Origin: Pseudomonas marginalis
Lineage (GTDB): Bacteria; Pseudomonadota; Gammaproteobacteria; Pseudomonadales; Pseudomonadaceae
DNA: 64,000 bases
Assembly (NCBI RefSeq): GCF_008692035.1
Contig: NZ_VTFG01000003.1
Coordinates: 62,001 to 126,000, forward strand
Direction: 5' to 3'
Under the pieces are notes generated by a model, which ran no database searches, was not told where the DNA came from, and worked only from the letters and a program-made list of their open reading frames with translations. The translations under genes were made by a program, and so were the position numbers. This document shows positions 7,542 through 16,046 of this stretch, in pieces (position 1 is the stretch's first letter; each line of letters starts with the position of its first letter).

Positions 7542-8948
7542 ATGCCCCAGATGTCCCGGCAAGACCCCCTGATCGAGCATCACACGGTCGATTACGTCCC
7601 CCTCGCAGAGCGCCATGGAAAGGCCCGCGACCTGTTCACCTTATGGTTCAGCACCAACATCGCACCGCTGCCGATTGTCACCGGTGCCATGGTGGCCCAG
7701 GTGTTCCATCTCAATCTGGCGTGGGGGCTGCTGGCGATTGCCCTCGGGCATCTGCTCGGCGGCATCGTGATTGCCCTCGCATCGGCCCAGGGCCCGCGCA
7801 TGGGCATCCCGCAGATGGTGCAGAGCCGTGGCCAGTTCGGCCGTTACGGCGCGCTGCTGATCGTGTTTTTTGCCGCGCTGATCTACATCGGCTTTTTCAT
7901 CTCCAATATCGTCCTGGCCGGCAAGTCCATCGTCGGCATCGTGCCGTCGGTGCCGGTGCCGGCGAGCATCCTGATCGGCGCCCTCAGCGCCACCGCGATC
8001 GGCGTGATCGGCTACCGCTTTATCCATAGCCTCAACCGCATCGGCACCTGGGTGATGGGCAGCGCGTTGCTGGCCGGTTTTATCTACATCTTCGCCCATG
8101 ACCTGCCGGCAGATTTCCTGACCCGTGGCGGCTTCAACGCCGCTGGCTGGTTGGCCACCGTGTCGCTGGGGGTGATCTGGCAGATCAGCTTTTCGCCCTA
8201 CACCAGCGACTACTCGCGCTACCTGCCGGCGGATATTGGCATCACCCGGCCGTTCATTGCGACCTACCTGGGCGCCACCCTCGGCACCATCCTGTCCTTC
8301 GCCTTTGGCCTGGTAGCCGCACTGGCCACGCCCGAAGGCACCGAAGCCATGGTCGCGGTCAAGCAAGCCACCGGCTGGCTGGGGCCGATCCTGATGGTGC
8401 TGTTCCTGCTCAATATCATCAGCCACAACGCCCTGAATCTGTACGGCGCGGTGCTGTCGATCATCACCTCGGTGCAGACCTTCGCCAGCCACTGGACCCC
8501 GAGCATCAAGGTGCGCGTGCTGCTGTCGGGCGTGGTCCTGGCCGGTTGCTGCGTGGTGGCGTTGGGCGCGTCGGCGGACTTCATCTCGCAATTCATCGGC
8601 CTGATCCTCGCGCTGTTGCTGGTGCTGGTGCCGTGGGCGTCGATCAACCTGATCGACTTCTACATCATCAAGCGCGGGGTCTATGACATTGCCTCGATTT
8701 TCCAGGCGGATGGCGGGGTGTATGGGCGTTTCAACCTGCATGCAATCGTGGCGTACTGCATCGGCATCATCGTGCAACTGCCGTTTGCCAATACGTCGCT
8801 GTATGTGGGGCCGTGGGCCAACCTGGTAGAAGGCGCGGACCTGTCGTGGCTGATGGGACTGGTGGTGACGTGCCCGTTGTATTACTGCCTGGCGACACGT
8901 CAACACACCCGGAAGATCAGGGCGGTGCGGTTGGGCTACACCGACTGA
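7542..8948 (+). CDS. NCS1 family permease (purine/cytosine permease type)
   Basis: A 468-residue, 12-helix nucleobase:cation symporter-1 of the CodB/PurP-like branch. Conserved features are FTLWFSTNIAPLPIVTGAM near residue 30, GNxxG-like loops (ALGHLLGGIVIALASAQGPRMGIPQM) and WQISFSPYTSDYSRYLP. I chose ATG 7542 because the 16 residues encoded upstream are not family-like. NCS1 proteins import purines, pyrimidines, hydantoins, allantoin or pyridoxine-like compounds. The divergent flavin reductase and monooxygenase suggest that an N-heterocycle is imported and then oxidised. The last 13 bp overlap the convergent mgdD-like gene, marking the junction with the methylamine island. Confidence 0.87.
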   Translation: MPQMSRQDPLIEHHTVDYVPLAERHGKARDLFTLWFSTNIAPLPIVTGAMVAQVFHLNLAWGLLAIALGHLLGGIVIALASAQGPRMGIPQMVQSRGQFGRYGALLIVFFAALIYIGFFISNIVLAGKSIVGIVPSVPVPASILIGALSATAIGVIGYRFIHSLNRIGTWVMGSALLAGFIYIFAHDLPADFLTRGGFNAAGWLATVSLGVIWQISFSPYTSDYSRYLPADIGITRPFIATYLGATLGTILSFAFGLVAALATPEGTEAMVAVKQATGWLGPILMVLFLLNIISHNALNLYGAVLSIITSVQTFASHWTPSIKVRVLLSGVVLAGCCVVALGASADFISQFIGLILALLLVLVPWASINLIDFYIIKRGVYDIASIFQADGGVYGRFNLHAIVAYCIGIIVQLPFANTSLYVGPWANLVEGADLSWLMGLVVTCPLYYCLATRQHTRKIRAVRLGYTD

Positions 8949-9502
8949 GCCACTCCGCCGAACTCCTCCAACGCATCCCGCAACGCGCCCTCGAAGTATT
9001 CCTTCGAGGCGCGATCCCAGAGGATATGAAACGCCGGCAGCTCCACACTCCCTGTGTGGATGACAATCGCATTGACCCGCGCCACTGACGTCTGCGCCAC
9101 CATCCCGAGCTTGAACGCCGGGTCGCTCAAGTCAACCCCGCACAGCTTGGCCATCACCTGCGCAATCACGCCCCCGCTGAGTCGCACACAGGCATGGCTG
9201 TCCTGGCGCGGCAGCAGGTAGTTGGCGCGGTGGTCCAGTTCCCAACGCGCTTCTTCATCGGCAATCCGTTGCCCCTGATCCTGCGGGCTGCCCAGCACCA
9301 GGTATTCGTTCTGCGACAGGCGCGCCACCCAGCTGCCGTCCGCTTGTGCGCTGGCTTGGTTGGGCGCGCCCGGCAACGTGAAGCCGCGCGCCGTGAGGTA
9401 CTCGGCGCTTTGTGCGCCGCGAAAGCCGACCCGGGGCAGGTCGGTCTGGTCCTGCAGTTGGCAGGGCGGCGTGAACAATTCGTGGGCTTTCAGACTGGTC
9501 AT
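8936..9502 (-). CDS. mgdD: N-methylglutamate dehydrogenase subunit D (sarcosine oxidase gamma-like)
   Basis: A 188-residue protein of the sarcosine oxidase gamma-subunit (SoxG) family. This small GcvT-like scaffold subunit belongs to the heterotetrameric enzyme that oxidatively demethylates secondary amines and transfers the methylene group to tetrahydrofolate. Typical segments are SQNEYLVLG, DSHACVRLSG and the C-terminal FHILWDRASKEYFEGALRDALEEFG. It is the last gene of purU-folD-mgdABCD. Next to gmaS and mgsABC, the Sox-like set is best read as N-methylglutamate dehydrogenase rather than true sarcosine oxidase. The alternative, sarcosine oxidase SoxG, cannot be excluded from this subunit alone. 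Confidence 0.82.
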   Translation of the reverse strand: MTSLKAHELFTPPCQLQDQTDLPRVGFRGAQSAEYLTARGFTLPGAPNQASAQADGSWVARLSQNEYLVLGSPQDQGQRIADEEARWELDHRANYLLPRQDSHACVRLSGGVIAQVMAKLCGVDLSDPAFKLGMVAQTSVARVNAIVIHTGSVELPAFHILWDRASKEYFEGALRDALEEFGGVAQSV

Positions 9503-9505
9503 GGC

Positions 9506-12403
9506 TTAACCCTCCTGGCGTTGGTTAGTGGGGTCGAAGAACGGCAGTTGCACCACCTCGGCCTGGACGACGATGCCGCCCTCGACGCGAATCGGAATGC
9601 GCTGCCCCGGTGTGCTCTGGTCGATCCCGGCGTAGGCCAGGCCGATGATGCGGCCCAGGCTGGCGGAATATTCACAGGAGGTGACGTTGCCGCTGATGTC
9701 CGCGCCGTTGAGCACCAGGTGGCCTTCCAGCGGTTGCACGCTGCCCTTGGGCAGGCTGAAGCCCACCAGTTTGCGTTTCAGCGGCTGGGCTTCGAGGATG
9801 TCCACCGAGCGGCGGCCGACGAAGAACGGCTTGTTGCGGCTGACCGCCCAGCCCATGTCGATTTCTGCCGGGTGAGTCATGCCGTCGGTGTCCTGGCTGA
9901 TGATCACATGGCCTTTTTCCAGGCGCAGCAGGCGTTGGGTTTCGACGCCGAAGGGGCGAATGTCAAAGGCCTTGCCGGCCGTCATCAACGCGTCCCACAA
10001 CGCCAGGCCGTGGCGTGCCGGTACGTGGATTTCATAGCCCAGTTCGCCGACGAACCCTACCCGCAGCAAGCGGGCCTTGATTCCGGCCACCGTGCCCTGG
10101 CGCACGCCCAGGTAGGGGAAGCCTTCGGCACTCAGGTCGAGGTCGCTGCACACCTGCTCCAGCACCTTGCGCGAATCCGGCCCGGCGAGGTTCACCGCAC
10201 AAATCGCTGCCGTGACGTTGGTCACGTCCACGTCCAGGCGCCACTGTGCGTTCCACTTGAGCATCTGCTGGTAGATGCGGTCGACGCCGCTGGTGGTGGC
10301 GGTGACGTAGAAATGCTTGTCGGCCAGCCGTGCGCACACGCCGTCGTCGATCACCACACCGTGTTCGTTGGTCATCAGTGCATAACGCGAACGGCCCACC
10401 GGCTGCTTGAGGAACGCGAAGGTGTACATGCGGTTGAGCAATTCGGCGGCGTCCGGGCCGCGCACGTCCAGGCCACCGAGGGTGGACACATCGATCAGCC
10501 CGACCTTGTTGCGCACGTGCAGCGCTTCGGCCTGCATGCACGCTTCGCGGTCCTGGGACTTGCCGTAATAGGCCGGGCGCTGCCAGATACCGGCGGGCAT
10601 CATCTTCGCCCCGGCTTGCACATGGCGCGCGTGCATCGGCGTTTGGCGGTAGGGGTCGAAGGCCCGCCCGGCGACATGGGCGAGTTTCTCCGCCACGAAC
10701 GGCGGCCGTGCGGTGGTGACCCCGGTTTCGCTGATCGTGCGCTGGGTCGCCCAGGCCACCAGCCGTGCGGTCGGCAGCGCCGAGTGACGTCCCTGGGACG
10801 GACCCATGCCGACCGTGGAGTAACGCTTGACCAACTGCACATCGCGGTAGCCGATGCGGGTGGCGTTGACGATATCCGCCACTTGCAGGTCTTCGTCGAA
10901 GTCGATGAAATCCTTGCCCTTGGGGTGCGGGAAGATCGGCCAGTGGAAGTTGACCTGGGCTTCGCTGCGCAGCGCTGCAGGCAGGCTGGTGCTGTTCAAA
11001 CCGAGGGCGCGCAGGCTGTCGGCGGCGGCGTTGGTCCCATCCGCCAGCACATTGTCCAGTTGATGCCGACCGTGTACGGAACCGGCCACGCCCAGGTTGC
11101 GCGGCAGGCCACTGAGGCTGAACTCCGCCCGCGAGTCGTCATAGGCCAGCTTGCCACCGGCCTGGCATAGCAGCTGATAGACCGGCATATAACCGGCCGA
11201 CATGCACAGCAGGTCGCAGTCGATCACTTGCCCGCTGGTGCTGACCTGGCCCTGGCCGGTGATCTGGCGCACATCGACGCCTTTCACATGGCGCAGGCCT
11301 TTTTCATGCAGGGCCTCGAACACGGTGCTGTTGCTCAGGCATAGGATCTTGCGCTGGGCCAGGGCACCCGGCAGGGCTTTGTCCGCCGGGGCGTGACGCA
11401 GGTCGATCACGGCGGCCACCTCCACGCCCTGGTCATGCAGGTCGAGGGCGGCGAGGTAGCCGTCATCGTTGCCGGTGAGCACTACCGCGCGCTTGCCGGG
11501 CTTGACTGCATACAGCTTCATCAGGCGTTGCGCGGCGCTGGTGAGCATCACCCCCGGCAGGTCGTTATTGCGGAAGACCACCGGTTGGTCGAACGAACCG
11601 CTGCACACCAGGCACTGCTGCGCGCGCACTTTGTACAGGCGCTTGCCCTGGATCACCGGCAGGTAGTTGTCGGTGAACCAGGCATTGCAGGTGGCGTCGG
11701 TGAGCACCTGGATATTCGCGTGTTGCTGCACCGCACCGAGCAATTCGCGGCGCAGGGTGTCGGCGCGGGTGCCGGCGATATCGAAGCGCGCGTAGGTCAG
11801 CGACCCGCCGAGGATCGGCTGCTGCTCGATCAGCAGCACCTTGGCGCCGGCATTCGCGGCGGTCAGCGCGGCCTGCAAGCCGGCGGGTCCGGCGCCGATC
11901 ACGGCGAGGTCGGTGAACAGGTAGGCCTTGTCGTAGTACTCGGGTTGGAAGGTCAGGTCGAGCACGCCCAGGCCGGCTTTTTTGCGGATGATCGGTTCCC
12001 AGACTTTCCACATGCCCTTGGGCTTGTAGAACGAACGGTAGTAGAAACCCACCGGCATGAACTTGGAGAACTTGCCCAGGTAGGCGTCCTTGTCGTTATC
12101 CAGCGAGCCGTTGACGTTCTGCGCCGTCACCGCCAGGCCGGCGGACAGCGCGTGGGCATCGGCCAATACGTTGGGTTCGCGGGGCAGTTGCACCAGGCTG
12201 TTGGCGTCATGGCCGGCCATGGTCAATGGGCCGCGTGGGCGGTGGTACTTGAACGACCGCGACATCAGGAAGCGCCCGTTGGCGAGCAGCGCGCTGGCGA
12301 TGCTGTCGCCCTGTAAACCCTGGTAGGGCAGGCCGTCGAAACTGAAATCGAGTGGCTGGTCACGCTGGATCAGCAGGCCCATGGGGGCGGGGAGGCGGTT
12401 CAT
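9506..12403 (-). CDS. mgdC: N-methylglutamate dehydrogenase large subunit (SoxA-like)
   Basis: A 965-residue homologue of sarcosine oxidase alpha (usual length 960-1000). In order: an N-terminal ferredoxin-like fold (about 15-90, RSFKYHRPRGPLTMAG), a Rossmann domain with DLAVIGAGPAGLQAA (from about 170), a pyridine-nucleotide oxidoreductase region with CSGSFDQPVVF and SAGYMPVYQLL, and a C-terminal GcvT-type folate domain (about 580-965, VGLIDVSTLGGLDVRGPDA). The folate domain would turn the methylene group into 5,10-methylene-THF. ATG 12403 overlaps the mgdB stop by 4 bp; the frame continuing to 12541 is not homologous. The N-methylglutamate assignment rests on the gmaS-mgsABC context. Confidence 0.87.
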   Translation of the reverse strand: MNRLPAPMGLLIQRDQPLDFSFDGLPYQGLQGDSIASALLANGRFLMSRSFKYHRPRGPLTMAGHDANSLVQLPREPNVLADAHALSAGLAVTAQNVNGSLDNDKDAYLGKFSKFMPVGFYYRSFYKPKGMWKVWEPIIRKKAGLGVLDLTFQPEYYDKAYLFTDLAVIGAGPAGLQAALTAANAGAKVLLIEQQPILGGSLTYARFDIAGTRADTLRRELLGAVQQHANIQVLTDATCNAWFTDNYLPVIQGKRLYKVRAQQCLVCSGSFDQPVVFRNNDLPGVMLTSAAQRLMKLYAVKPGKRAVVLTGNDDGYLAALDLHDQGVEVAAVIDLRHAPADKALPGALAQRKILCLSNSTVFEALHEKGLRHVKGVDVRQITGQGQVSTSGQVIDCDLLCMSAGYMPVYQLLCQAGGKLAYDDSRAEFSLSGLPRNLGVAGSVHGRHQLDNVLADGTNAAADSLRALGLNSTSLPAALRSEAQVNFHWPIFPHPKGKDFIDFDEDLQVADIVNATRIGYRDVQLVKRYSTVGMGPSQGRHSALPTARLVAWATQRTISETGVTTARPPFVAEKLAHVAGRAFDPYRQTPMHARHVQAGAKMMPAGIWQRPAYYGKSQDREACMQAEALHVRNKVGLIDVSTLGGLDVRGPDAAELLNRMYTFAFLKQPVGRSRYALMTNEHGVVIDDGVCARLADKHFYVTATTSGVDRIYQQMLKWNAQWRLDVDVTNVTAAICAVNLAGPDSRKVLEQVCSDLDLSAEGFPYLGVRQGTVAGIKARLLRVGFVGELGYEIHVPARHGLALWDALMTAGKAFDIRPFGVETQRLLRLEKGHVIISQDTDGMTHPAEIDMGWAVSRNKPFFVGRRSVDILEAQPLKRKLVGFSLPKGSVQPLEGHLVLNGADISGNVTSCEYSASLGRIIGLAYAGIDQSTPGQRIPIRVEGGIVVQAEVVQLPFFDPTNQRQEG

Positions 12404-12699
12404 CCGGCGATCTCCTTGGCGGTGGTGAAGTCGACGCGGGTAGTGAACACTTCGCGCGGATCGAAGGTGCGCAGGATCTCGTCGGTGACCGTGTGGCGCT
12501 CGGCGAGGAACCAGTAACTGGACGGCGTGTGCATCCACCATTCGCGCACCACACCGGCGAGGTTATCGGTGTTGAACACGTAGTCGGCCCATTCGGCATC
12601 GCTGCAGGTCACCGGATCGGGCATCGGTTTGAATTCACCGCCGTAGGTGAACTCGCTGATATTGCGCGGCCCGTTGAGCGGGCAAATCATGATTTTCAT
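12400..12699 (-). CDS. mgdB: N-methylglutamate dehydrogenase small subunit (SoxD-like)
   Basis: A 99-residue sarcosine oxidase delta-like subunit, recognisable by EFTYGGEF and the C-terminal block WWMHTPSSYWFLAERHTVTDEI with RTFDPRE. True SoxD proteins start with a zinc site of the form CPYCG near residue 6 plus further Cys/His. Here the corresponding segment is CPLNGPRNISEF, so only one cysteine (Cys6) remains and zinc binding is probably lost. I read this as a sign that the complex has the N-methylglutamate dehydrogenase specificity. Stop and start codons overlap with mgdC. Confidence 0.85.
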   Translation of the reverse strand: MKIMICPLNGPRNISEFTYGGEFKPMPDPVTCSDAEWADYVFNTDNLAGVVREWWMHTPSSYWFLAERHTVTDEILRTFDPREVFTTRVDFTTAKEIAG

Positions 12700-12712
12700 C
12701 GTCTGCTCTCCG

Positions 12713-13954
12713 TCAGTGGCTGGCCGCTGTGGCGCCCATTTCGTTGACTTGCTGGAAGGTCGAGAAACGTTCGAGGCCGAAGGGCTTGATCAAGTCCGGC
12801 ACCTTGCCGCCGCTGGCGACCAGCTCGGCCATGGTCTTGCCGCAGATCGGCGTGGCCTTGAAGCCCCAGGTGCCCCAGCCGGCGTCGAGGTAGTAATTCT
12901 TCAGCGGCGACAGGCCCATGATCGGGCTGTAGTCGGGGGTCATGTCGGTGATCCCGGCCCATTGGCGCATCAACTTGGCGTTGGCCAGGAAAGGGAACAT
13001 TTCGATGGCATGGGCCAACAGGCTTTCCTTGAGGTCCAGGGTCGAGCGGGTGTTGAACAGCGGGTACGGGTCGGAGCCGCCACCGAACACCACTTCGCCA
13101 CGGCTGGTTTGCTGCACGTAGCAGTGCAGGGCCGAGGAACTCACCAACGGGTCGAGGAACGGCTTGAACGGCTGGGTGACCATGGCCTGCAACGGGAAGG
13201 TCTGGATCGGCGAACGGATACCGGCCTTGGCCATCAGCAGCGAGCTGTGCCCGGCAATCGCCTGCACCGCGCAGCCGCACCGGATGGTGCCGCGATTGGT
13301 CTTCACCGCGGTGATGGCGTCGTTCTCGATCACCAGGTCCTGCACTTCGGTGAGCTGATGGATTTCCACGCCGCGCTTGGCTGCCTGCTTGGCGTAGCCC
13401 CAGGCCACAGCATCGTGACGCGCGGTGGCGCCGTCGATATGCCAGAGCCCGGCGATTACCGGCAAGTGGCCGGGGTCGAGGTTGAGGCTGGGCACCAGCT
13501 CGCGGATCTGTTGGCGGTCGATCATCTCGGTACGCCCGCCGAAGTGCTTGTTGACCTCGGCGCGCTGGCGGAACGAACGCACGGTGGCGTCGGTGTGGGC
13601 CAGGGTCAGTTGGCCGCGCTCGGAGTACATGATGTTGAAATCGAATTCGTTGGACAGCGACTGGAACATCTTCACCGACTCGGCGTAGAAACGAACGCCT
13701 TCGCTGGTGAGGTAGTTGGAGCGGATCACCGCTGTATTGCGCGCGGTATTGCCGCCGCCCAGGTAGGCCTTTTCCAGCACCGCGATATTGGTGATGCCGT
13801 GGTACTTGGCCAGGTAGTAGGCCGTCGCCAGGCCATGGCCACCGGCGCCGATGATCACCACGTCGTAACTCGACTTGAGTTCCTTGGGCGGTGGCAGGTC
13901 CACCTCCACCGGGTACTCCGAACTCAGCCCGTATTTCAATAGATTGAATGGCAT
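12713..13954 (-). CDS. mgdA: N-methylglutamate dehydrogenase flavoprotein (SoxB-like)
   Basis: A 413-residue FAD-dependent oxidoreductase of the sarcosine oxidase beta/DAO family. The FAD-binding motif GAGGHG lies at 36-41, followed by LEKAYLGGGNTARNTAVIRSNY. The segment HIDGATARHDAVAWGY (His172, His180) corresponds to the region where SoxB enzymes carry a covalently bound flavin. The C-terminal half has the SoxB-like FGGGSDPYPLF and GTWGFKATPICG motifs. It is the catalytic subunit that oxidises the N-methyl group. Its first 19 bp overlap folD, indicating tight co-expression in purU-folD-mgdABCD. Confidence 0.87.
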   Translation of the reverse strand: MPFNLLKYGLSSEYPVEVDLPPPKELKSSYDVVIIGAGGHGLATAYYLAKYHGITNIAVLEKAYLGGGNTARNTAVIRSNYLTSEGVRFYAESVKMFQSLSNEFDFNIMYSERGQLTLAHTDATVRSFRQRAEVNKHFGGRTEMIDRQQIRELVPSLNLDPGHLPVIAGLWHIDGATARHDAVAWGYAKQAAKRGVEIHQLTEVQDLVIENDAITAVKTNRGTIRCGCAVQAIAGHSSLLMAKAGIRSPIQTFPLQAMVTQPFKPFLDPLVSSSALHCYVQQTSRGEVVFGGGSDPYPLFNTRSTLDLKESLLAHAIEMFPFLANAKLMRQWAGITDMTPDYSPIMGLSPLKNYYLDAGWGTWGFKATPICGKTMAELVASGGKVPDLIKPFGLERFSTFQQVNEMGATAASH

Positions 13955-14841
13955 ACGGCCTCCGATTGGCTGCGTAGGGCGTGGTGTTGCGCCAGGGCGG
14001 CGGCCACGGTGTTTTTCATCAGGAAGGCAATGGTCATCGGCCCGACACCGCCGGGCACCGGGGTGATGGCGGCGACATGGGGCAGGGCGCTGTCGAAGTC
14101 GACATCACCCACCAGGCGGCTGCGGCCGTCGTCGTCGATGCGGTTGATGCCGACATCGATCACCACCGCGCCGGGCTTCAACCAGCTCGCGTCAATCAAG
14201 CGGGCGCGGCCCACGGCGGCGATCACGATATCGGCCTGGCGACACAGGGCCTGGGCGTCGTGGCTGCGCGAATGCAGCACGGTCACCGAGCAATCCGCCT
14301 TGAGCAGCAGCGCGGCCATGGGCTTGCCGACGATGTTCGAACGGCCGATCACCACCGCGTGTTTGCCACGCAGGTCGCCGCAGGTTTGCTCCAACAGATA
14401 CAGGCAACCGCTCGGGGTGCACGGCGTGAGCACTGCGCGGCCCTGGCTGAGGCCGCCGACGTTCTGGCTGTGAAACCCGTCGACGTCCTTGTCCGGCGCG
14501 ATGGCCTCCAGGGCGCGCAGTTCGTCCATCTGCGCCGGCAACGGCAATTGCAGGAGGATGCCGTGGATCGCCGGGTCGGCGTTCAATTGGCCGATCAGGA
14601 TCAACAATTGTTCGGTGCTGGTATCGCCGGGCAGGCGATGCTCCACGGAGCGGATGCCCACCTCTTCGGCGCGTAGGATCTTGTTGCGCACATAGACCTG
14701 GCTGGCCGGGTCGCTGCCCACCAGGATCACCGCCAGCGCCGGTTGAATAGCCTGCCCATGCAGACGCGCCACGTCCTCGCGCACTTGCAGCAGCACGCGC
14801 GCCGCGGCGGCTTTGCCGTCGATCAGTTTATGCGCGCTCAC
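13936..14841 (-). CDS. folD: Methylene-THF dehydrogenase/methenyl-THF cyclohydrolase (copy 1)
   Basis: A 301-residue FolD. It oxidises 5,10-methylene-THF with NADP and hydrolyses methenyl-THF to 10-formyl-THF. Seen motifs are YVRNK (catalytic Tyr/Lys, about residues 56-60), PLPAQMDE, DKDVDGFH, VIGRSNIVGKPMAALLL (dinucleotide site) and PVPGGVGPMT. It sits between purU and mgdA with overlaps on both sides. It therefore appears dedicated to disposing of the methylene-THF made by N-methylglutamate dehydrogenase, not housekeeping folate metabolism. A second copy ends the trimethylamine operon (23231-24223). Confidence 0.95.
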   Translation of the reverse strand: MSAHKLIDGKAAAARVLLQVREDVARLHGQAIQPALAVILVGSDPASQVYVRNKILRAEEVGIRSVEHRLPGDTSTEQLLILIGQLNADPAIHGILLQLPLPAQMDELRALEAIAPDKDVDGFHSQNVGGLSQGRAVLTPCTPSGCLYLLEQTCGDLRGKHAVVIGRSNIVGKPMAALLLKADCSVTVLHSRSHDAQALCRQADIVIAAVGRARLIDASWLKPGAVVIDVGINRIDDDGRSRLVGDVDFDSALPHVAAITPVPGGVGPMTIAFLMKNTVAAALAQHHALRSQSEAVCHSIY

Positions 14842-15704
14842 CGGAACACCACCGTTCTGTCCTGATTGAGGAAGACCCGGTGCTCCAGGTGGTACTTGAC
14901 CGCCTTGGACAAGGCTACGGTTTCGGTGTCGCGGCCGATGGCGACCAGGTCGTCAGGCTTGTACACGTGGTCGACGCGCTGCACTTCCTGCTCGATGATC
15001 GGGCCCTCATCCAGGTCGCTGGTCACATAGTGCGCGGTGGCACCGATCAACTTCACACCGCGTTGATACGCCTGGTGATAGGGCTTGGCCCCCTTGAAAC
15101 CGGGCAGGAACGAATGGTGGATATTGATCGCCCGTCCCGACAGTTGCCGGCACAGGTCGTCGGAGAGGATCTGCATGTAGCGCGCCAACACCACCAGCTC
15201 GGTGCGGGTGTCATCGACGATCTTCATCAGCTCGGCTTCCTGCGCGGCCTTGTTGTCCTTGGACACCGGCAGGTAGATAAAGCGAATGCCCTCGCGCTCG
15301 GCCATCGGCCGCAGGTCGAGGTGGTTGGAGACGATGGCGGTGATGGTCATGTCCATCTCGCCCTTGTGGTAGCGGTAGAGCAGGTCGGTGAGGCAGTGGT
15401 CGAACTTGCTCACCATCAGCATCACGCGCATCGGCTCGCGGGTGTCGTACAGCTCCCACTGCATGTCGAAGGCCTGGGCGACATCGGCGAAACCGTCTCT
15501 GATCGCTTGCAGGTCGCCTGTGTGGCCATCGTTGAAACGGAACACCGCACGCATGAAAAAGCGGCCGCTGAAGTCATCGTCGAACTGCGCCATTTCCCCG
15601 ATGTAGCACGCCTTGTCCGCCAGGTAAGTGGTGACGGCAGCGACGATGCCGGACACGGCGGGGCACGTCACCTTGATGATGAAATGGTTTTTTTCGTGTT
15701 GCAT
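14838..15704 (-). CDS. purU: Formyltetrahydrofolate deformylase (copy 1)
   Basis: A 288-residue PurU. It hydrolyses 10-formyl-THF to formate and THF. An N-terminal ACT domain (about 8-85, KVTCPAVSGIVAAVTTYL) precedes the formyl-transferase domain with NIHHSFLPGFKGAKPYHQAY and HYVTSDLDEGPIIEQ. ATG 15704 has GAGGA upstream; the longer frame to 15773 lacks support. It is the first gene of purU-folD-mgdABCD and recycles free THF while releasing C1 units as formate. The paralogue at 29694-30560 is very similar over its whole length. Confidence 0.95.
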   Translation of the reverse strand: MQHEKNHFIIKVTCPAVSGIVAAVTTYLADKACYIGEMAQFDDDFSGRFFMRAVFRFNDGHTGDLQAIRDGFADVAQAFDMQWELYDTREPMRVMLMVSKFDHCLTDLLYRYHKGEMDMTITAIVSNHLDLRPMAEREGIRFIYLPVSKDNKAAQEAELMKIVDDTRTELVVLARYMQILSDDLCRQLSGRAINIHHSFLPGFKGAKPYHQAYQRGVKLIGATAHYVTSDLDEGPIIEQEVQRVDHVYKPDDLVAIGRDTETVALSKAVKYHLEHRVFLNQDRTVVFR

Positions 15705-15787
15705 GACACGTCCTCGGGATGATGGCGGCAGCTCATCGCATAGCGAAAAAATGTCTGAGGACAGCAGGCTCATTCCTTGAGCGCGTT

Positions 15788-15820
15788 TTCTTGTGGGGAA
15801 TAAAATATTCCTGAAGTGGC
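15788..15820. promoter_or_regulatory. TTCC-N5-GGAA operator doublet before purU-mgd
   Basis: TTCTTGTGGGGAA (15788-15800) and TTCCTGAAGTGGC (15808-15820) start exactly 20 bp apart, 84-116 bp upstream of the purU start. The second has a weak right half. The same spacing recurs before gmaS (16742/16762 and 16838/16858) and dmm (34178/34198). The likely binder is the XRE-cupin protein at 16047-16646 (inference). Confidence 0.55.
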
Positions 15821-15921
15821 TTTATAGGGGAATGGGGGCAGGGCGTCTAGAGGGTTTGGGAAAGTTTTTTAACTGAGGGGAATTTTTACACAGGCCCAAC
15901 GGCATCGAACGCTGTTAAAAA

Positions 15922-16010
15922 TGTGGGAGGGGGCTTGCCCCCGATGAGGGGGGGGCAGTGAAAGATGCATTCACTGACACTCCCTCATCGGGGGCAAGCC
16001 CCCTCCCACA
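15922..16010. repeat. REPIN (inverted REP pair)
   Basis: TGTGGGAGGGGGCTTGCCCC starts one arm and its inverted copy ends the element. The arms share GGGGGCTTGCCCCCGATGAG and flank a short GC-rich centre. This is the typical extragenic palindrome pair of fluorescent pseudomonads. It lies downstream of the XRE gene, where it may also act as a transcript end. Confidence 0.85.
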
Positions 16011-16046
16011 ATTGGATCTCTGTGCTTCAGGTGTATCGAGTCCGGA

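Larger units (their letters stand above)
15705..16046. other. Intergenic region: purU promoter side and a REPIN
   Basis: No gene is visible in this 342-bp gap between purU (start 15704, minus) and the end of the XRE regulator gene (16047). The half near purU holds a TTCC-N5-GGAA doublet (15788-15820) and further GGGGAA half sites at 15827 and 15877. The half near the regulator holds a REP doublet (15922-16010). Confidence 0.6.

Noticed and set aside
5497..8948. Calling the oxygenase/reductase/permease set the rut pyrimidine pathway
   Set aside because: No RutB, RutC or RutE relatives are present, and the regulon adds ALDH, AA_synth and an ABC importer; only an analogy is supported.
9194..11170. 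658-codon plus-strand frame opposite mgdC and mgdD
   Set aside because: Shadow of the SoxA-like gene; composition of His, Ala, Gly and Gln without motifs.
8936..13954. Annotating the Sox-like genes as sarcosine oxidase
   Set aside because: No glycine betaine/dimethylglycine genes, serine hydroxymethyltransferase or glyA are adjacent, while gmaS and mgsABC are, and the SoxD-like subunit lacks the zinc cysteines.
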